Part shown: one piece after another, positions 1-7,673 of the stretch | Layout of the letters: every line of letters begins with the position of its first letter | Position numbering within the stretch: the first letter of the stretch is position 1 | DNA from: Paracoccaceae bacterium | GTDB lineage: Bacteria; Pseudomonadota; Alphaproteobacteria; Rhodobacterales; Rhodobacteraceae | Assembly (NCBI GenBank): GCA_020628545.1 | Contig: JAHDEX010000013.1 | Coordinates: forward strand, 1-64,000 | Reading direction: 5' to 3' | Length of the DNA stretch: 64,000 nucleotides | Translations under genes and position numbers: made by a program | The notes under the pieces: model-generated | Databases searched by the model: none | Seen by the model: the letters and a program-made list of their open reading frames with translations, nothing else | Told to the model about the DNA's origin: nothing

Positions 1-584
1 ACGACCTTTGGACAACGATCATCGTCTTTCCAATGATGCTGTCCCCAGCGGTGGTAGGGAACTTCTGGACGTTTCTTTACCAACCGCAGATTGGCCTGTT
101 CAACTATGTGATCGCCTTCTTTACCGGCGCTGACCCTGCCAGCTTTTCGATGATCGGCGATGTCAACCTTGCACCATGGGCCATCATCATTGTCGACACA
201 TGGATGTGGACACCCTTCGTGATGCTGATCTGTCTTGCGGGGCTCAGGTCGATCCCAGACAGCATCTATGAAGCTGCAGAATGTGATCGCGCCAGCAAAT
301 GGCGCCAGTTCTGGACCATCACAATACCAATGGCGCTGCCATTCCTGATGCTGGCCGTGCTTTTCCGTGGCATTGAAAACTTCAAGATGTTTGACCTTGT
401 CGTTCAGCTGACCGGTGGCGGGCCCGGCAACCTTACGACGCTGACGTCAATTGATCTCAAACGCGAAGCCTTTGAGAGATGGCGAACCGGCTATTCCTCT
501 GCCTATGCCGTCATCCTTTTTGTCACCGTCTTTGGGCTTGCCTCGATCTACGTCAAAGCCCTCAACAAGGTAAAAGAGAGATGA
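1..584 (+). CDS. ABC transporter permease (carbohydrate/polyol), 5'-truncated
   Basis: Inner-membrane permease of a binding-protein-dependent importer of the MalF/UgpA class. The reading frame is already open at base 3, so the start lies before the window; about 193 residues are visible. They include several hydrophobic membrane segments and the cytoplasmic coupling loop (EAAECDRASKWRQF followed by P-x3-P), which docks onto the ATPase. The stop overlaps the next permease start (ATGA at 581-584), so the two permeases are translationally coupled and probably form a heterodimer. The solute-binding protein should lie just upstream, outside the window. The substrate cannot be read from this gene; the kinase at the operon end suggests a polyol or triose precursor. 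Confidence 0.9.
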   Translation, partial: DLWTTIIVFPMMLSPAVVGNFWTFLYQPQIGLFNYVIAFFTGADPASFSMIGDVNLAPWAIIIVDTWMWTPFVMLICLAGLRSIPDSIYEAAECDRASKWRQFWTITIPMALPFLMLAVLFRGIENFKMFDLVVQLTGGGPGNLTTLTSIDLKREAFERWRTGYSSAYAVILFVTVFGLASIYVKALNKVKER

Positions 585-1519
585 GCTTTTCGGTCACAGA
601 ACCCTCGAAGGGCACAAAATGGTTCGCCGGGATCCTGGTGGTTGGATATGCCATCATCACCATCATTCCATTGCTCTGGATCATCGCGACGGGCTTCAAG
701 TCGCCAACGGATTCAATCGCCTATCCCCCGGTTATTGTTTTTGAACCCACGCTGGAAGGCTATGTGAATCTTTTCACAGACCGAACCCGCGCGACCGAGC
801 AGATGCTGGAAGATGCAGGCCCGCCACAAACCTGGTACGAGGAAATCGCGCGGGAACGTGGAACGGTTATCTCCGGACCGTCGCGCTATGGCGAACGGTT
901 CCTCAATTCGGTAATTATCGGGTTCGGCTCGACCGCATTGTGTATGATCCTCGGCACCATGGCGGCCTATGCCTTTAGCCGGTTCCGCGTACCTCTCAAG
1001 GATGATCTGTTATTCTTCATCCTCTCCACACGGATGATGCCCCCAATCGCCGTTGCGATCCCGATCTTCCTGATGTTTCGCCAGCTGGGTTTGAACGATA
1101 CACATCTTGGGATGATCCTGCTTTATACGGCTGTGAACTTGTCCTTGTCGGTTTGGCTTCTCAAAGGGTTCATTGACGAGATCCCGATTGAGTATGAAGA
1201 AGCGGCGCTGATCGATGGATACACACGCTTTCAGGCGTTCTACAAAGTTGTGTTGCCGCAAGCGGCGACGGGCATCGCATCCACAACGATCTTCTGTCTC
1301 ATCTTTGCTTGGAATGAGTATGCCTTCGCGGTGCTTTTGACTTCGGGTGAGGCGCAGACCGCACCTCCCTTCATACCAAATATCATCGGCGTCAATGGCA
1401 AGGACTGGCCCGCAGTAGCCGCCGGCGCAACGATCTTCCTTGTCCCGGTCATGGTGTTCACAGTCCTGCTACGCAAACACCTGCTACGCGGCATCACATT
1501 CGGGGCGGTACGCAAATGA
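581..1519 (+). CDS. ABC transporter permease (carbohydrate/polyol), MalG-type
   Basis: Second inner-membrane permease (312 aa) of the same importer. The ATG at 581 overlaps the previous stop; a longer frame from 479 exists but lies inside the preceding gene and adds no recognisable sequence. TM1 is at about residues 17-39. It is followed by an unusually long periplasmic loop (about 50-110, charged) before the remaining membrane spans. The coupling motif EYEEAALIDGYTRF sits near residue 205. The protein ends in a basic tail (KHLLRGITFGAVRK), as MalG-type permeases do. It pairs with the upstream permease and with the two ATPases downstream. Confidence 0.93.
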   Translation: MSFSVTEPSKGTKWFAGILVVGYAIITIIPLLWIIATGFKSPTDSIAYPPVIVFEPTLEGYVNLFTDRTRATEQMLEDAGPPQTWYEEIARERGTVISGPSRYGERFLNSVIIGFGSTALCMILGTMAAYAFSRFRVPLKDDLLFFILSTRMMPPIAVAIPIFLMFRQLGLNDTHLGMILLYTAVNLSLSVWLLKGFIDEIPIEYEEAALIDGYTRFQAFYKVVLPQAATGIASTTIFCLIFAWNEYAFAVLLTSGEAQTAPPFIPNIIGVNGKDWPAVAAGATIFLVPVMVFTVLLRKHLLRGITFGAVRK

Positions 1520-1704
1520 TGAATTTTATTAACGGACTGCTCAAATGCCGGCGCGGACCGTGGGAGATGGTCGCCACGATCCTGATCGCGGCAGGGGTCA
1601 TCATGCTGATGCAACCCCTTGTCCTGTGGCTCTACACCTATTCCTTCATAGTAACCCTTGTCGGCACGGTGATGTTCATCATCGTCAGCCATTTCCCGGA
1701 GTAG
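1516..1704 (+). CDS. Small two-TM membrane protein of the ABC operon
   Basis: A 62-residue protein with a short basic N-terminus (KCRRGPWE) and two hydrophobic segments (about 17-37 and 40-58). Its ATG overlaps the permease stop (ATGATG at 1516-1521), and the next ATPase starts 3 bp after its stop, so it is embedded in the operon. The position matches that of the small membrane protein GlpU in the glpSTPQUV glycerol importers of rhizobia, but it is shorter than the DUF2160 proteins found there and I cannot claim homology. It may be an accessory subunit of the permease complex. The coupling supports a real gene; the function is unknown. Confidence 0.75.
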   Translation: MMNFINGLLKCRRGPWEMVATILIAAGVIMLMQPLVLWLYTYSFIVTLVGTVMFIIVSHFPE

Positions 1705-1707
1705 CCA

Positions 1708-2805
1708 ATGGCGCAGATTAGAATTGAGAACGTGCGCAAAGACTTTGGAAGCTTCACAGCCGTCCAATCCTCCTCGTTCACGATTGAGGATGGCGAGTTC
1801 TTCATGCTTCTCGGGCCATCTGGCTGCGGCAAGACGACAACCTTGCGCATGATGGCCGGGCTGGAACTGCCGACATCTGGTGAAATCTATATCGACGGCG
1901 AAGAGGTCGGGATGAAACGCGCCAGTGAGCGCGACATTGCCTTCGTGTTCCAGATGTTCGCGCTTTACCCGCATATGAACGTGGGCAAGAACATCAGCTA
2001 CCCACTCGTGAGCCAAGGCATGCCCAAAGCGCAGGTCAAAAAGAAGGTTGGCGAGATTGCCGAGATTCTAGGGATCACCGACATTCTCAACCGGCCCGTT
2101 GGCGGCCTGTCCGGCGGAGACAGACAGCGCGTTGCCCTTGGGCGTGCGATTGTGCGGGACCCAAAAGCTTTTTTCATGGACGAACCGCTTGGCGCGCTCG
2201 ATGCAGAATTTCGAGAGCATATGGCCGAGGAGTTGCGCGCACTGCACGATCGGATGAATGCCACCACGGTCTACGTAACGCACGATCAACTTGAGGCCAT
2301 GCAGATGGGCGACAAGATCGTTGTGATGAACCACGGCGTCGTCGAACAGTTCGGCATTCCGCAAGATATCTATGATTGGCCTGCAACCAAGTTCGTCGCA
2401 GAGTTTATCGGCTCGCCGCCTATGAACTTCCTGAACTTCAACGGAACGGTTGAGCCTGGTGCGGTAACGGTTGCGATGTCGGACGTATCTTTCGCTGTTC
2501 CCCAGCAGATCGATGGCGCAAACGGAGCGCTGACCTTCGGTGTCCGGCCTGAACATATCCGGTTAGATGATGCAGCACCTTTCAAAGGTCGTGTCGCTGC
2601 GACCGAATATCTGGGCACCACGCAAATCGTCAGCCTCGACACCGCAAACGGCACGGTGAAGGCACGCGTTGCCAGTTCTGACCCGGTGTCGGTGGGGCAG
2701 ACAACAGGCCTGCACTTCGATGCGCGCACCGTGACCCTTTTTGACGCAGACAGCGGCAAAGCCCTGAAATCCCACGCGAATGCAAAGGTTCTGGTCAATG
2801 GCTGA
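1708..2805 (+). CDS. ABC transporter ATP-binding protein (first of two)
   Basis: Cytoplasmic ATPase (365 aa) of the MalK/UgpC type. Walker A is GPSGCGKTT (about residue 36-44). The signature is LSGGDRQRVALGRA, with Asp where Gln is usual. Walker B is AFFMDEPLGALDA and the switch His lies in YVTHDQ. A C-terminal TOBE-like regulatory domain (about 240-365) contains the FGVRPEHIRL motif. Two non-identical ATPases in one importer, each with a non-canonical LSGG-x, is the arrangement of the GlpS/GlpT glycerol transporter. The stop overlaps the start of the second ATPase by 8 bp, which favours equal expression of a heterodimer. Confidence 0.93.
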   Translation: MAQIRIENVRKDFGSFTAVQSSSFTIEDGEFFMLLGPSGCGKTTTLRMMAGLELPTSGEIYIDGEEVGMKRASERDIAFVFQMFALYPHMNVGKNISYPLVSQGMPKAQVKKKVGEIAEILGITDILNRPVGGLSGGDRQRVALGRAIVRDPKAFFMDEPLGALDAEFREHMAEELRALHDRMNATTVYVTHDQLEAMQMGDKIVVMNHGVVEQFGIPQDIYDWPATKFVAEFIGSPPMNFLNFNGTVEPGAVTVAMSDVSFAVPQQIDGANGALTFGVRPEHIRLDDAAPFKGRVAATEYLGTTQIVSLDTANGTVKARVASSDPVSVGQTTGLHFDARTVTLFDADSGKALKSHANAKVLVNG

Positions 2806-3793
2806 GGTAAAACTGACAGGTATTTCAAAGTCATTTGGCGACGATGTTGCGCTGGACAACGTGGATATGACGGTGCCCGATGGATCCTTTGTGGTACTGC
2901 TTGGGCCCACTGGCGCGGGAAAAACCACAACCCTGCGGATGGTCTCCGGCTTGGATCAGCCTGATGCGGGTGATGTCCATATCGACGGTTCTTCAATGGC
3001 CGGTCTGACACCCGCACAGCGTGATGTTGCGATGGTCTTTCAGCAATACTCGCTCTATCCGCACCTGTCAGTGCGCCAGAATCTGGAATTTCCCCTCAGA
3101 TCCCCAATGCTCAAGACGGCCCAGAGCGAAATCGACAGGAAGGTTGGCGAAGTCGCCGAAATCCTGCAGATCTCCCATAAGCTTGACAACAAAGCCACGG
3201 CCCTATCAGGCGGCGAGATGCAGCGCGTGTCGATCGGGCGGGCCTTGGTACGGGACCCTTCGGTTTATCTCATGGATGAGCCGCTAAGTTCGTTGGATGC
3301 AAAACTGCGGGCTGATCTCCGGATCGAACTTAAGTCCATTCAATCTGACTCTGGCGCGACACTGCTCTACGTGACGCACGACCAGATCGAAGCAATGACA
3401 ATGGCCACACATGTTGGCGTCTTGGACCACGGCAAGCTCGTCCAATTCGGCACGCCGCGGCAAATCTACGAAGATCCTGTGAGCGTTTATGCGGCCAGCC
3501 GTTTGGGCCAGCCCCGCATCAACGTACTGCCGGCGTCGGTCTTTGGTGGGGCGCCAAGCGGCGCAACGCAAATCGGCCTGCGCCCTGAGCAAATTATTCA
3601 GGGCGAGGGAGAAGACTGCCAGGTCGATCGCGTTGAACATCTGGGGGATCAAACGCGGCTGCATCTGACATTCAAAGCGCAGAACATCATTACGGTCACA
3701 GACGCGCATACTGAACTTAGGTCGGGCGACAACCTCAAGATCCGGCCGCACAATCCGTTCTATTTTGACGCCGATGGCGTCCGCATCGCTTAA
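2798..3793 (+). CDS. ABC transporter ATP-binding protein (second of two)
   Basis: Second ATPase (331 aa from the ATG at 2798, chosen because MAEVKLTGISKSFG aligns with the usual ATPase N-terminus; the frame is open back to 2780). Walker A is GPTGAGKTT, the signature LSGGEMQRVSIGRA has Glu in the fifth position, Walker B is VYLMDEPLSSLDA, and the H-loop is YVTHDQIEAM. The C-terminal TOBE-like part is shorter than in its partner but keeps the IGLRPEQI motif. The gene overlaps the upstream ATPase and lies 11 bp before the dihydroxyacetone kinase, so transport and phosphorylation are probably co-expressed. Confidence 0.93.
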   Translation: MAEVKLTGISKSFGDDVALDNVDMTVPDGSFVVLLGPTGAGKTTTLRMVSGLDQPDAGDVHIDGSSMAGLTPAQRDVAMVFQQYSLYPHLSVRQNLEFPLRSPMLKTAQSEIDRKVGEVAEILQISHKLDNKATALSGGEMQRVSIGRALVRDPSVYLMDEPLSSLDAKLRADLRIELKSIQSDSGATLLYVTHDQIEAMTMATHVGVLDHGKLVQFGTPRQIYEDPVSVYAASRLGQPRINVLPASVFGGAPSGATQIGLRPEQIIQGEGEDCQVDRVEHLGDQTRLHLTFKAQNIITVTDAHTELRSGDNLKIRPHNPFYFDADGVRIA

Positions 3794-3804
3794 GGGAGGG
3801 CGTC

Positions 3805-5421
3805 ATGGCACAGTTTATTAACAAGAAAGAAGACACCGTAATCGAAGCGATTGATGGCACGATCCGGGCCTCCGGTGGCGCGCTCGCCCGGCTTGACGGG
3901 TATCCGCATATCCGCGTCGTCGTGCGCAATGACTGGGACAAATCGAAGGTTGCCTTGGTCTCGGGCGGCGGATCCGGACATGAGCCTGCCCACGCCGGGT
4001 TTGTCGGGGAAGGCATGCTGACCGCAGCCGTCTGCGGCGATGTATTCGCCTCGCCCTCCGTCGATGCTGTTCTGGCCGGAATTCTCGCCGTGACAGGGCC
4101 ATCAGGTTGTCTGCTCATCGTGAAAAACTACACTGGCGACCGTCTTAATTTTGGTCTTGCAGCAGAGCGCGCACGCGCCTTCGGCCTAAAGGTCAATATG
4201 GTGATCGTTGATGACGATATCGCGCTCCCCGATCTGCCACAGCCGCGCGGCGTCGCCGGGACGCTGTTCGTTCACAAGATCGCGGGTGCCATGGCCGAAA
4301 GCGGCGCGTCGCTCGACGACGTCACAAAGGCGGCGGAACGGGTGATCGCAGGAACCAAGTCCATTGGAATGTCCCTCGATACCTGCACCGTCCCCGGCTC
4401 TCCAAAGGAGAACCGTATCGCTACGGGCATGGCGGAGCTGGGTTTGGGCATTCATGGAGAGGCCGGAGTTCAACAGGTCGAATATGTTGGCGCCAAACAG
4501 GCAATGACTGCGGTGACCGAAAAATTGCTTGCTGTAATGGAAAACAAGCCGCACGTTGCGTTGCTCAACAATCTGGGTGGCGCATCCATGCTGGAGATGT
4601 CGATCCTTGCCAACGAGTTGGCGCAGTCCCCTATCGCAAAAAACCTCAAGCTGATTGTGGGTCCAGCGGCAATGATGACATCATTGGACATGCGCGGCTT
4701 TTCGGTTTCGGTCTATCCACTTTCGGCAGAAGATCATGCCCTGCTTTCAGCACCCTGCGAACCAAGTGCTTGGCCAAAATGCCACTCCGTTAAGGCGGTA
4801 ACGACGATTGAACTTCCCGATGGGCTCACACCCATCAGACCGATGGCGTCGGATGACCCGGAGATGCGGGCCTTCCTGACCCAGTGCTGCCAGATCCTGA
4901 TCGAAGAAGAAGGTGATTTGAATGCTCTTGATGCAAAGTCAGGCGATGGGGATACCGGCTCAACCCTGGCCGGGGCTGCGCGCGCGTTAATTGCGGCACT
5001 GGACAGACTGCCACTGGCGGATCACACCCAGCTTTACCGCGCAATTGGGCAGGAGTTAAGCCAGACAATGGGCGGCTCGTCAGGTGTGCTTCTTGCGATA
5101 TTCTTCACCGCGGCCGGCGATGCGGCCTCCAGTGGTCTGTCGATGGTGGGGGCTCTCAAGGAAGGCCTCAACCGGATGCAGCAAATCGGGGGCGCACAAC
5201 TGGGCGACCGCACTATGGTCGACGCATTGAAGCCAGCACTTGATGAACTTGAAACTGGCATCGCCGGCGCGGCGGTTGCCGCACGCAAGGGCGCCGACCA
5301 TACTGCAACCATTGTGCAGGCGAAGGCGGGACGTGCAGCCTATATTAACGCAGAGCAGCTCCAAGGGCACAACGATCCTGGTGCAGAAGCCGTGGCGAGA
5401 CTGTTTGAGAAATTGTCTTGA
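3805..5421 (+). CDS. Dihydroxyacetone kinase, fused DhaK-DhaL
   Basis: Cytoplasmic ATP-dependent kinase (538 aa) phosphorylating dihydroxyacetone to DHAP, or possibly a related short-chain ketose. The DhaK half (about 1-325) has the SGGGSGHEPAHAG loop at residues 53-65 and the His that binds substrate covalently, in GLGIHGEAG (His217). The DhaL half (about 345-538) has the nucleotide/Mg loop SGDGDTGSTLA near residue 380. Both halves in one chain mark the ATP-using type rather than the PTS-dependent DhaKLM type. It is the last gene of the ABC operon (11 bp after the second ATPase, with a GGGAGG ribosome-binding site), so the imported substrate is probably converted to dihydroxyacetone or an analogue. 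Confidence 0.93.
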   Translation: MAQFINKKEDTVIEAIDGTIRASGGALARLDGYPHIRVVVRNDWDKSKVALVSGGGSGHEPAHAGFVGEGMLTAAVCGDVFASPSVDAVLAGILAVTGPSGCLLIVKNYTGDRLNFGLAAERARAFGLKVNMVIVDDDIALPDLPQPRGVAGTLFVHKIAGAMAESGASLDDVTKAAERVIAGTKSIGMSLDTCTVPGSPKENRIATGMAELGLGIHGEAGVQQVEYVGAKQAMTAVTEKLLAVMENKPHVALLNNLGGASMLEMSILANELAQSPIAKNLKLIVGPAAMMTSLDMRGFSVSVYPLSAEDHALLSAPCEPSAWPKCHSVKAVTTIELPDGLTPIRPMASDDPEMRAFLTQCCQILIEEEGDLNALDAKSGDGDTGSTLAGAARALIAALDRLPLADHTQLYRAIGQELSQTMGGSSGVLLAIFFTAAGDAASSGLSMVGALKEGLNRMQQIGGAQLGDRTMVDALKPALDELETGIAGAAVAARKGADHTATIVQAKAGRAAYINAEQLQGHNDPGAEAVARLFEKLS

Positions 5422-5747
5422 GCGGCCACGATGGATAGATCTGTTTCTATTGGCTTCGAATGACGCGTTACTAGAGCATGGATCGAGGTGTTGCCGATGT
5501 CCCTTTTGAGATCGTCGGGCGACTCTGGTCCCATAGTATTTCTAATTATCTTCCGCCTGGAAGCATGAATGGCTGCGTTAGCAAAATGTCGGCTTCGTTC
5601 CGCAAAGCCAAACCTACCAAGGTTGATCCGAGGCGGAAAATCCAGGTAAGAGCGCCAGCGTTGGATTGACGGGGCGGTCCGCTGACGGCCTGAAGGCTGC
5701 GCCCAGATGGCCGGATCGTGGATTAATTCAAACACAAAAAGGACGAC
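5422..5747. other. Non-coding interval between two operons
   Basis: About 326 bp without a convincing gene. Reading frames on both strands are short, or shadow the end of the kinase gene, and their translations have no domain I recognise. The composition is slightly more AT-rich than the neighbouring genes, with the hexamer-like stretch taattatcttc near 5542. No clear rho-independent terminator was seen after the kinase. The promoter of the ynj-like operon probably lies in the last 150 bp. Confidence 0.5.
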
Positions 5748-5882
5748 ATGGACGCCCAACTCGCCAATACGATTTGCTTCGTCCCAGTTACCTCTCACAT
5801 TCCCGTGCCCCTGATTGCACCCTCACGCCTGATCGGTCACAACAACGCGCATGTTGGATCGTCACATGCGCAGATGGATTGA
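5748..5882 (+). CDS. Putative 44-codon leader ORF overlapping the ynjF-like start
   Basis: A short frame (MDAQLANTICFVP... ending SSHAQMD) starts with ATG at 5748, preceded by AAAGGA four bases upstream, and stops at TGA 5880-5882. The start of the phosphatidyltransferase gene (5851) lies inside it and has no purine-rich ribosome-binding site of its own, so translation of this frame could deliver ribosomes to the next start. The peptide resembles nothing I know and has no membrane segment. It could equally be a chance frame. Confidence 0.35.
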   Translation: MDAQLANTICFVPVTSHIPVPLIAPSRLIGHNNAHVGSSHAQMD

Positions 5883-6474
5883 CCCGCCGCTGAATATGGC
5901 CGGGGCCGGAATTGCCCGGGCGGGTTTGTCCGCCAATGCGGTGACGCTCATTGGTCTGGCGCTTGGCCTGCTTGCGGCTGTCATGATTGCGCTAAGCTAT
6001 CCGTTACAGGCGCTGATCCCACTGCTTCTGAGCCGTATCGCGGACGGGCTTGATGGCGCCGTCGCGCGGGCGACGGAAAAGACGGACTTTGGCGGCTACC
6101 TCGATATTGCTGCCGATTTCCTTTTTTACGGGGCCATACCGCTCGCATTCGTCTTCTTTGACCCAGCCGCCAATGGCCTGGCAGGGGCCTTCCTGCTTGC
6201 GTCGTTCTACTTCAACGGCACCAGTTTCCTTGGCTACGCGATCCTTGCCGAAAAGCACGACATGGCGACCGCAGCACAAGGGCAAAAGTCGCTTTACTAC
6301 TCGAACGGTATTCTTGAGGGGACGGAGACGATTATTTTCTTCGTCATCCTCTGCCTCTTCCCGCTTTACTTCGCGCCGCTCGCATGGGTCTTTGGGACGG
6401 CCTGCTTCGCGACTGGTATCCTGCGCGTCTACGGCGCCTATCAGACCTTTCACCACTCAAAGGACGACACATGA
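5851..6474 (+). CDS. CDP-alcohol phosphatidyltransferase family protein (YnjF-like)
   Basis: Integral membrane enzyme (207 aa) of the CDP-alcohol phosphatidyltransferase family, which transfers a phosphatidyl or substituted phosphate group from a CDP-activated donor to an alcohol. The family motif DG-x2-AR-x7-G-x3-D-x3-D is complete (Asp68, Gly69, Ala72, Arg73, Gly81, Asp85, Asp89), so catalysis should be intact. Roughly five or six hydrophobic segments follow. The gene is read into a YnjB/YnjC/YnjD-like ABC importer; in E. coli ynjF also sits with ynjBCD, and the acceptor alcohol is not known there. The stop overlaps the next start by 4 bp (ATGA). Confidence 0.88.
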   Translation: MLDRHMRRWIDPPLNMAGAGIARAGLSANAVTLIGLALGLLAAVMIALSYPLQALIPLLLSRIADGLDGAVARATEKTDFGGYLDIAADFLFYGAIPLAFVFFDPAANGLAGAFLLASFYFNGTSFLGYAILAEKHDMATAAQGQKSLYYSNGILEGTETIIFFVILCLFPLYFAPLAWVFGTACFATGILRVYGAYQTFHHSKDDT

Positions 6475-7667
6475 AACACCTCGCCTTAATCGCCGCCCTC
6501 ACACCATTTGCGGCATGGGCTGACACAGATCCGGCAGATTGGGATTCCGTGATTGCGGGCGCTGCTGGCCAGACTGTCTACTGGAACGCCTGGGGCGGAT
6601 CGACCAATACGAATGATTTCATTGCTTGGGTCGGTGAACAGGTGAAAGCGGAATATGACGTGACGCTGGAACACGTGAAACTGACGGATACCGCAGACGC
6701 GGTGACACGTGTATTGACCGAGAAACAGGCCGGTCAGGATCAGAACGGCGCTGTCGACATGATCTGGATCAACGGTGCGAACTTCGCCGCGATGAAAGAG
6801 GCGGATTTGCTGTTTGGTCCGTTCGCCGAAGCATTGCCGAACTGGGACATCGTCGATGTTGACGGCAAAACGGTCCAGACCGACTTTACCGTGCCCACCG
6901 AAGGCTATGAAAGCCCGTGGGCCATGGCGCAGGTCGTGTTCATTTATGACACGGCGGATGTGGCTGAGCCGCTCGGCTCCATGCAGGAGATCTTGGAATG
7001 GGCGAAGGCCAACCCCGGTCGTTTCACCTATCCACAGCCGCCTGATTTTCTTGGCACAACCTTCCTCAAGCAAGTCCTGGTCGACATCCTGCCTGATCCG
7101 TCTGTCCTACAGGAGCCTGTTTCGGACGAGACCTACGCCGAAGTCGTCGCCCCATTGTGGGCCTACCTTGACGATCTGACGCCGGTCATGTGGCGCGAAG
7201 GGCGCGCCTATCCCGTGACGGGTGACGCGACCTATCAGTTGATCAACGACGGCGAAGTAGACCTCGCGATTTCGTTCAGCCCTGGTGCGGCCTCTGCCGC
7301 AATTGCGAATTTTGAATTGCCGGATACCGTGCGCACTTTCGTTCTCGACAAAGGCACCATTGGCAACGCGTCTTTCGTTGCGATCCCTTACAACTCTGGC
7401 TCCAAAGAAGCGGCGATGGTTGTTGCGAACTTTATCCTGTCGCCAGAAGCACAAGCCCGGGCCCAAGACCCCGAGTTGCTGGGCTATGGCACGGTGCTTA
7501 ATCTTGAGGCGCTGGCGGCTGACGACAAAGCACTGTTTGACGCGCTTGATCTGGGCATCGCGACGTTGACGCCTGAAGAGCTTGGCACTGCCGTTGCTGA
7601 ACCGCACCCAAGCTGGATGACGCGGATCGCGGAAGACTGGATCACCCGATACGGCGTGACCCAGTAA
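6471..7667 (+). CDS. ABC transporter substrate-binding protein (YnjB-like)
   Basis: Periplasmic solute-binding protein of 398 aa. The start at 6471 gives a classical signal peptide (MKHLALIAALTPFAAWA, cleaved about residue 17) and overlaps the ynjF-like stop; the longer frame from 6384 would bury the signal peptide. The mature part opens with the strand AGQTVYWNAWGGS, typical of family 1 extracellular binding proteins such as ThiB and YnjB. No metal or lipid ligand is evident. The gene lies 6 bp before the fused permease. The substrate is unknown; YnjB family members are often annotated as thiamine-like transporters, but no thiamine genes are nearby. Confidence 0.88.
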   Translation: MKHLALIAALTPFAAWADTDPADWDSVIAGAAGQTVYWNAWGGSTNTNDFIAWVGEQVKAEYDVTLEHVKLTDTADAVTRVLTEKQAGQDQNGAVDMIWINGANFAAMKEADLLFGPFAEALPNWDIVDVDGKTVQTDFTVPTEGYESPWAMAQVVFIYDTADVAEPLGSMQEILEWAKANPGRFTYPQPPDFLGTTFLKQVLVDILPDPSVLQEPVSDETYAEVVAPLWAYLDDLTPVMWREGRAYPVTGDATYQLINDGEVDLAISFSPGAASAAIANFELPDTVRTFVLDKGTIGNASFVAIPYNSGSKEAAMVVANFILSPEAQARAQDPELLGYGTVLNLEALAADDKALFDALDLGIATLTPEELGTAVAEPHPSWMTRIAEDWITRYGVTQ

Positions 7668-7673
7668 ACGGAT

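Noticed and set aside
5340-5798. 152-codon frame on the minus strand across the end of the kinase gene
   Set aside because: More than half lies over the kinase or its immediate end, the translation shows no domain, and there is no ribosome-binding site.
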